A DNA stretch of 32,570 nucleotides from Verrucomicrobiales bacterium (GTDB lineage: Bacteria; Verrucomicrobiota; Verrucomicrobiia; Limisphaerales; Palsa-1400), in the NCBI GenBank assembly GCA_003138485.1, contig PLGF01000160.1, positions 1 to 32,570 on the forward strand. Reading direction: 5' to 3'. Below the pieces are notes generated by a model. The model was not told where the DNA came from, searched no databases, and was given only the letters and a program-made list of their open reading frames with translations. The position numbers and the translations under genes were made by a program. Positions within the stretch are counted from its first letter, which is position 1; each line of letters begins with the position of its first letter. Below are positions 32,420 to 32,570 of this stretch, one piece after another.

Positions 32420-32570
32420 TCGTACCACTATAAGTGCGCAGAGTACAGGGGTCAAACCGAGGGCCAATTGGGCAGGGCCAATTGGGGCCGTAGTTAAACA
32501 TTTAACATTTGTAGTTTTTCTCGTGTAGCAGGGTCCCGCATAAACGCATATTATTGATTTTTATCCCGGC

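Overview
The window looks like a chromosomal segment of a GC-rich, Gram-negative-type bacterium, most likely a member of the Verrucomicrobiota (Pedosphaera/Limisphaerales-like). This rests on recalled family traits, not on a search: a TIGR03790-family exported protein, a HEAT-like protein with the phrase IGTNALPFLL, a small TFGDFV...GKRKARG protein, ribosomal proteins with long Ala/Pro/Lys-rich tails, and no L30 gene in the spc-type operon.

Layout. 1-2304 is gene-poor accessory DNA: a transposase-like remnant, one unknown membrane protein and a HicB/HicA-type toxin-antitoxin pair. 2321-5045 holds a metallo-beta-lactamase-fold hydrolase, the TIGR03790-family protein with a TPR-like tail, and a zinc-ribbon membrane protein. 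5079-6444 is a lower-GC pair of divergent genes, a DinD homologue and a coiled-coil/HARE-HTH-like protein. 6670-20089 is one co-directional housekeeping block: rplB-rpsS-rplV-rpsC-rplP-rpmC-rpsQ-rplN-rplX-rplE-rpsN-rpsH-rplF-rplR-rpsE-rplO-secY-map-infA-rpmJ-rpsM-rpsK-rpsD-rpoA-rplQ. It is the fused S10/spc/alpha cluster, but it starts at rplB (rpsJ, rplC, rplD and rplW are not upstream) and lacks rpmD and adk. Most of these genes have no clear Shine-Dalgarno, and 20 of 25 have a T directly before the start codon, often inside TTTATG.

20090-20536 is non-coding with strong hairpins. 20537-22903 is a probable operon of a secreted protein, an ECF-type sigma factor and a zinc-motif membrane anti-sigma factor, facing a secreted clan GH-A-type glycoside hydrolase (22923-24134, minus). 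Next come a 56-residue lineage-type small protein, a tRNA-Arg(CCU) with encoded CCA, and a radical SAM enzyme (25021-25920).

26041-30821 is a signalling cluster: a PocR-like/AraC regulator, a soluble PAS histidine kinase, a single-domain Rcp-like response regulator, a REC-PAS-HisKA_3 kinase and a NarL-type regulator. The right end has a 3'-truncated HEAT-like gene on the minus strand and an unknown membrane-anchored protein.

I did not see a clearly new defence or mobile system. The best second looks are the SD-poor TTTATG start pattern, the tailed ribosomal proteins, the truncated S10 cluster next to DinD/HARE-HTH, the unusual HicB-like partner, and the branched phosphorelay.
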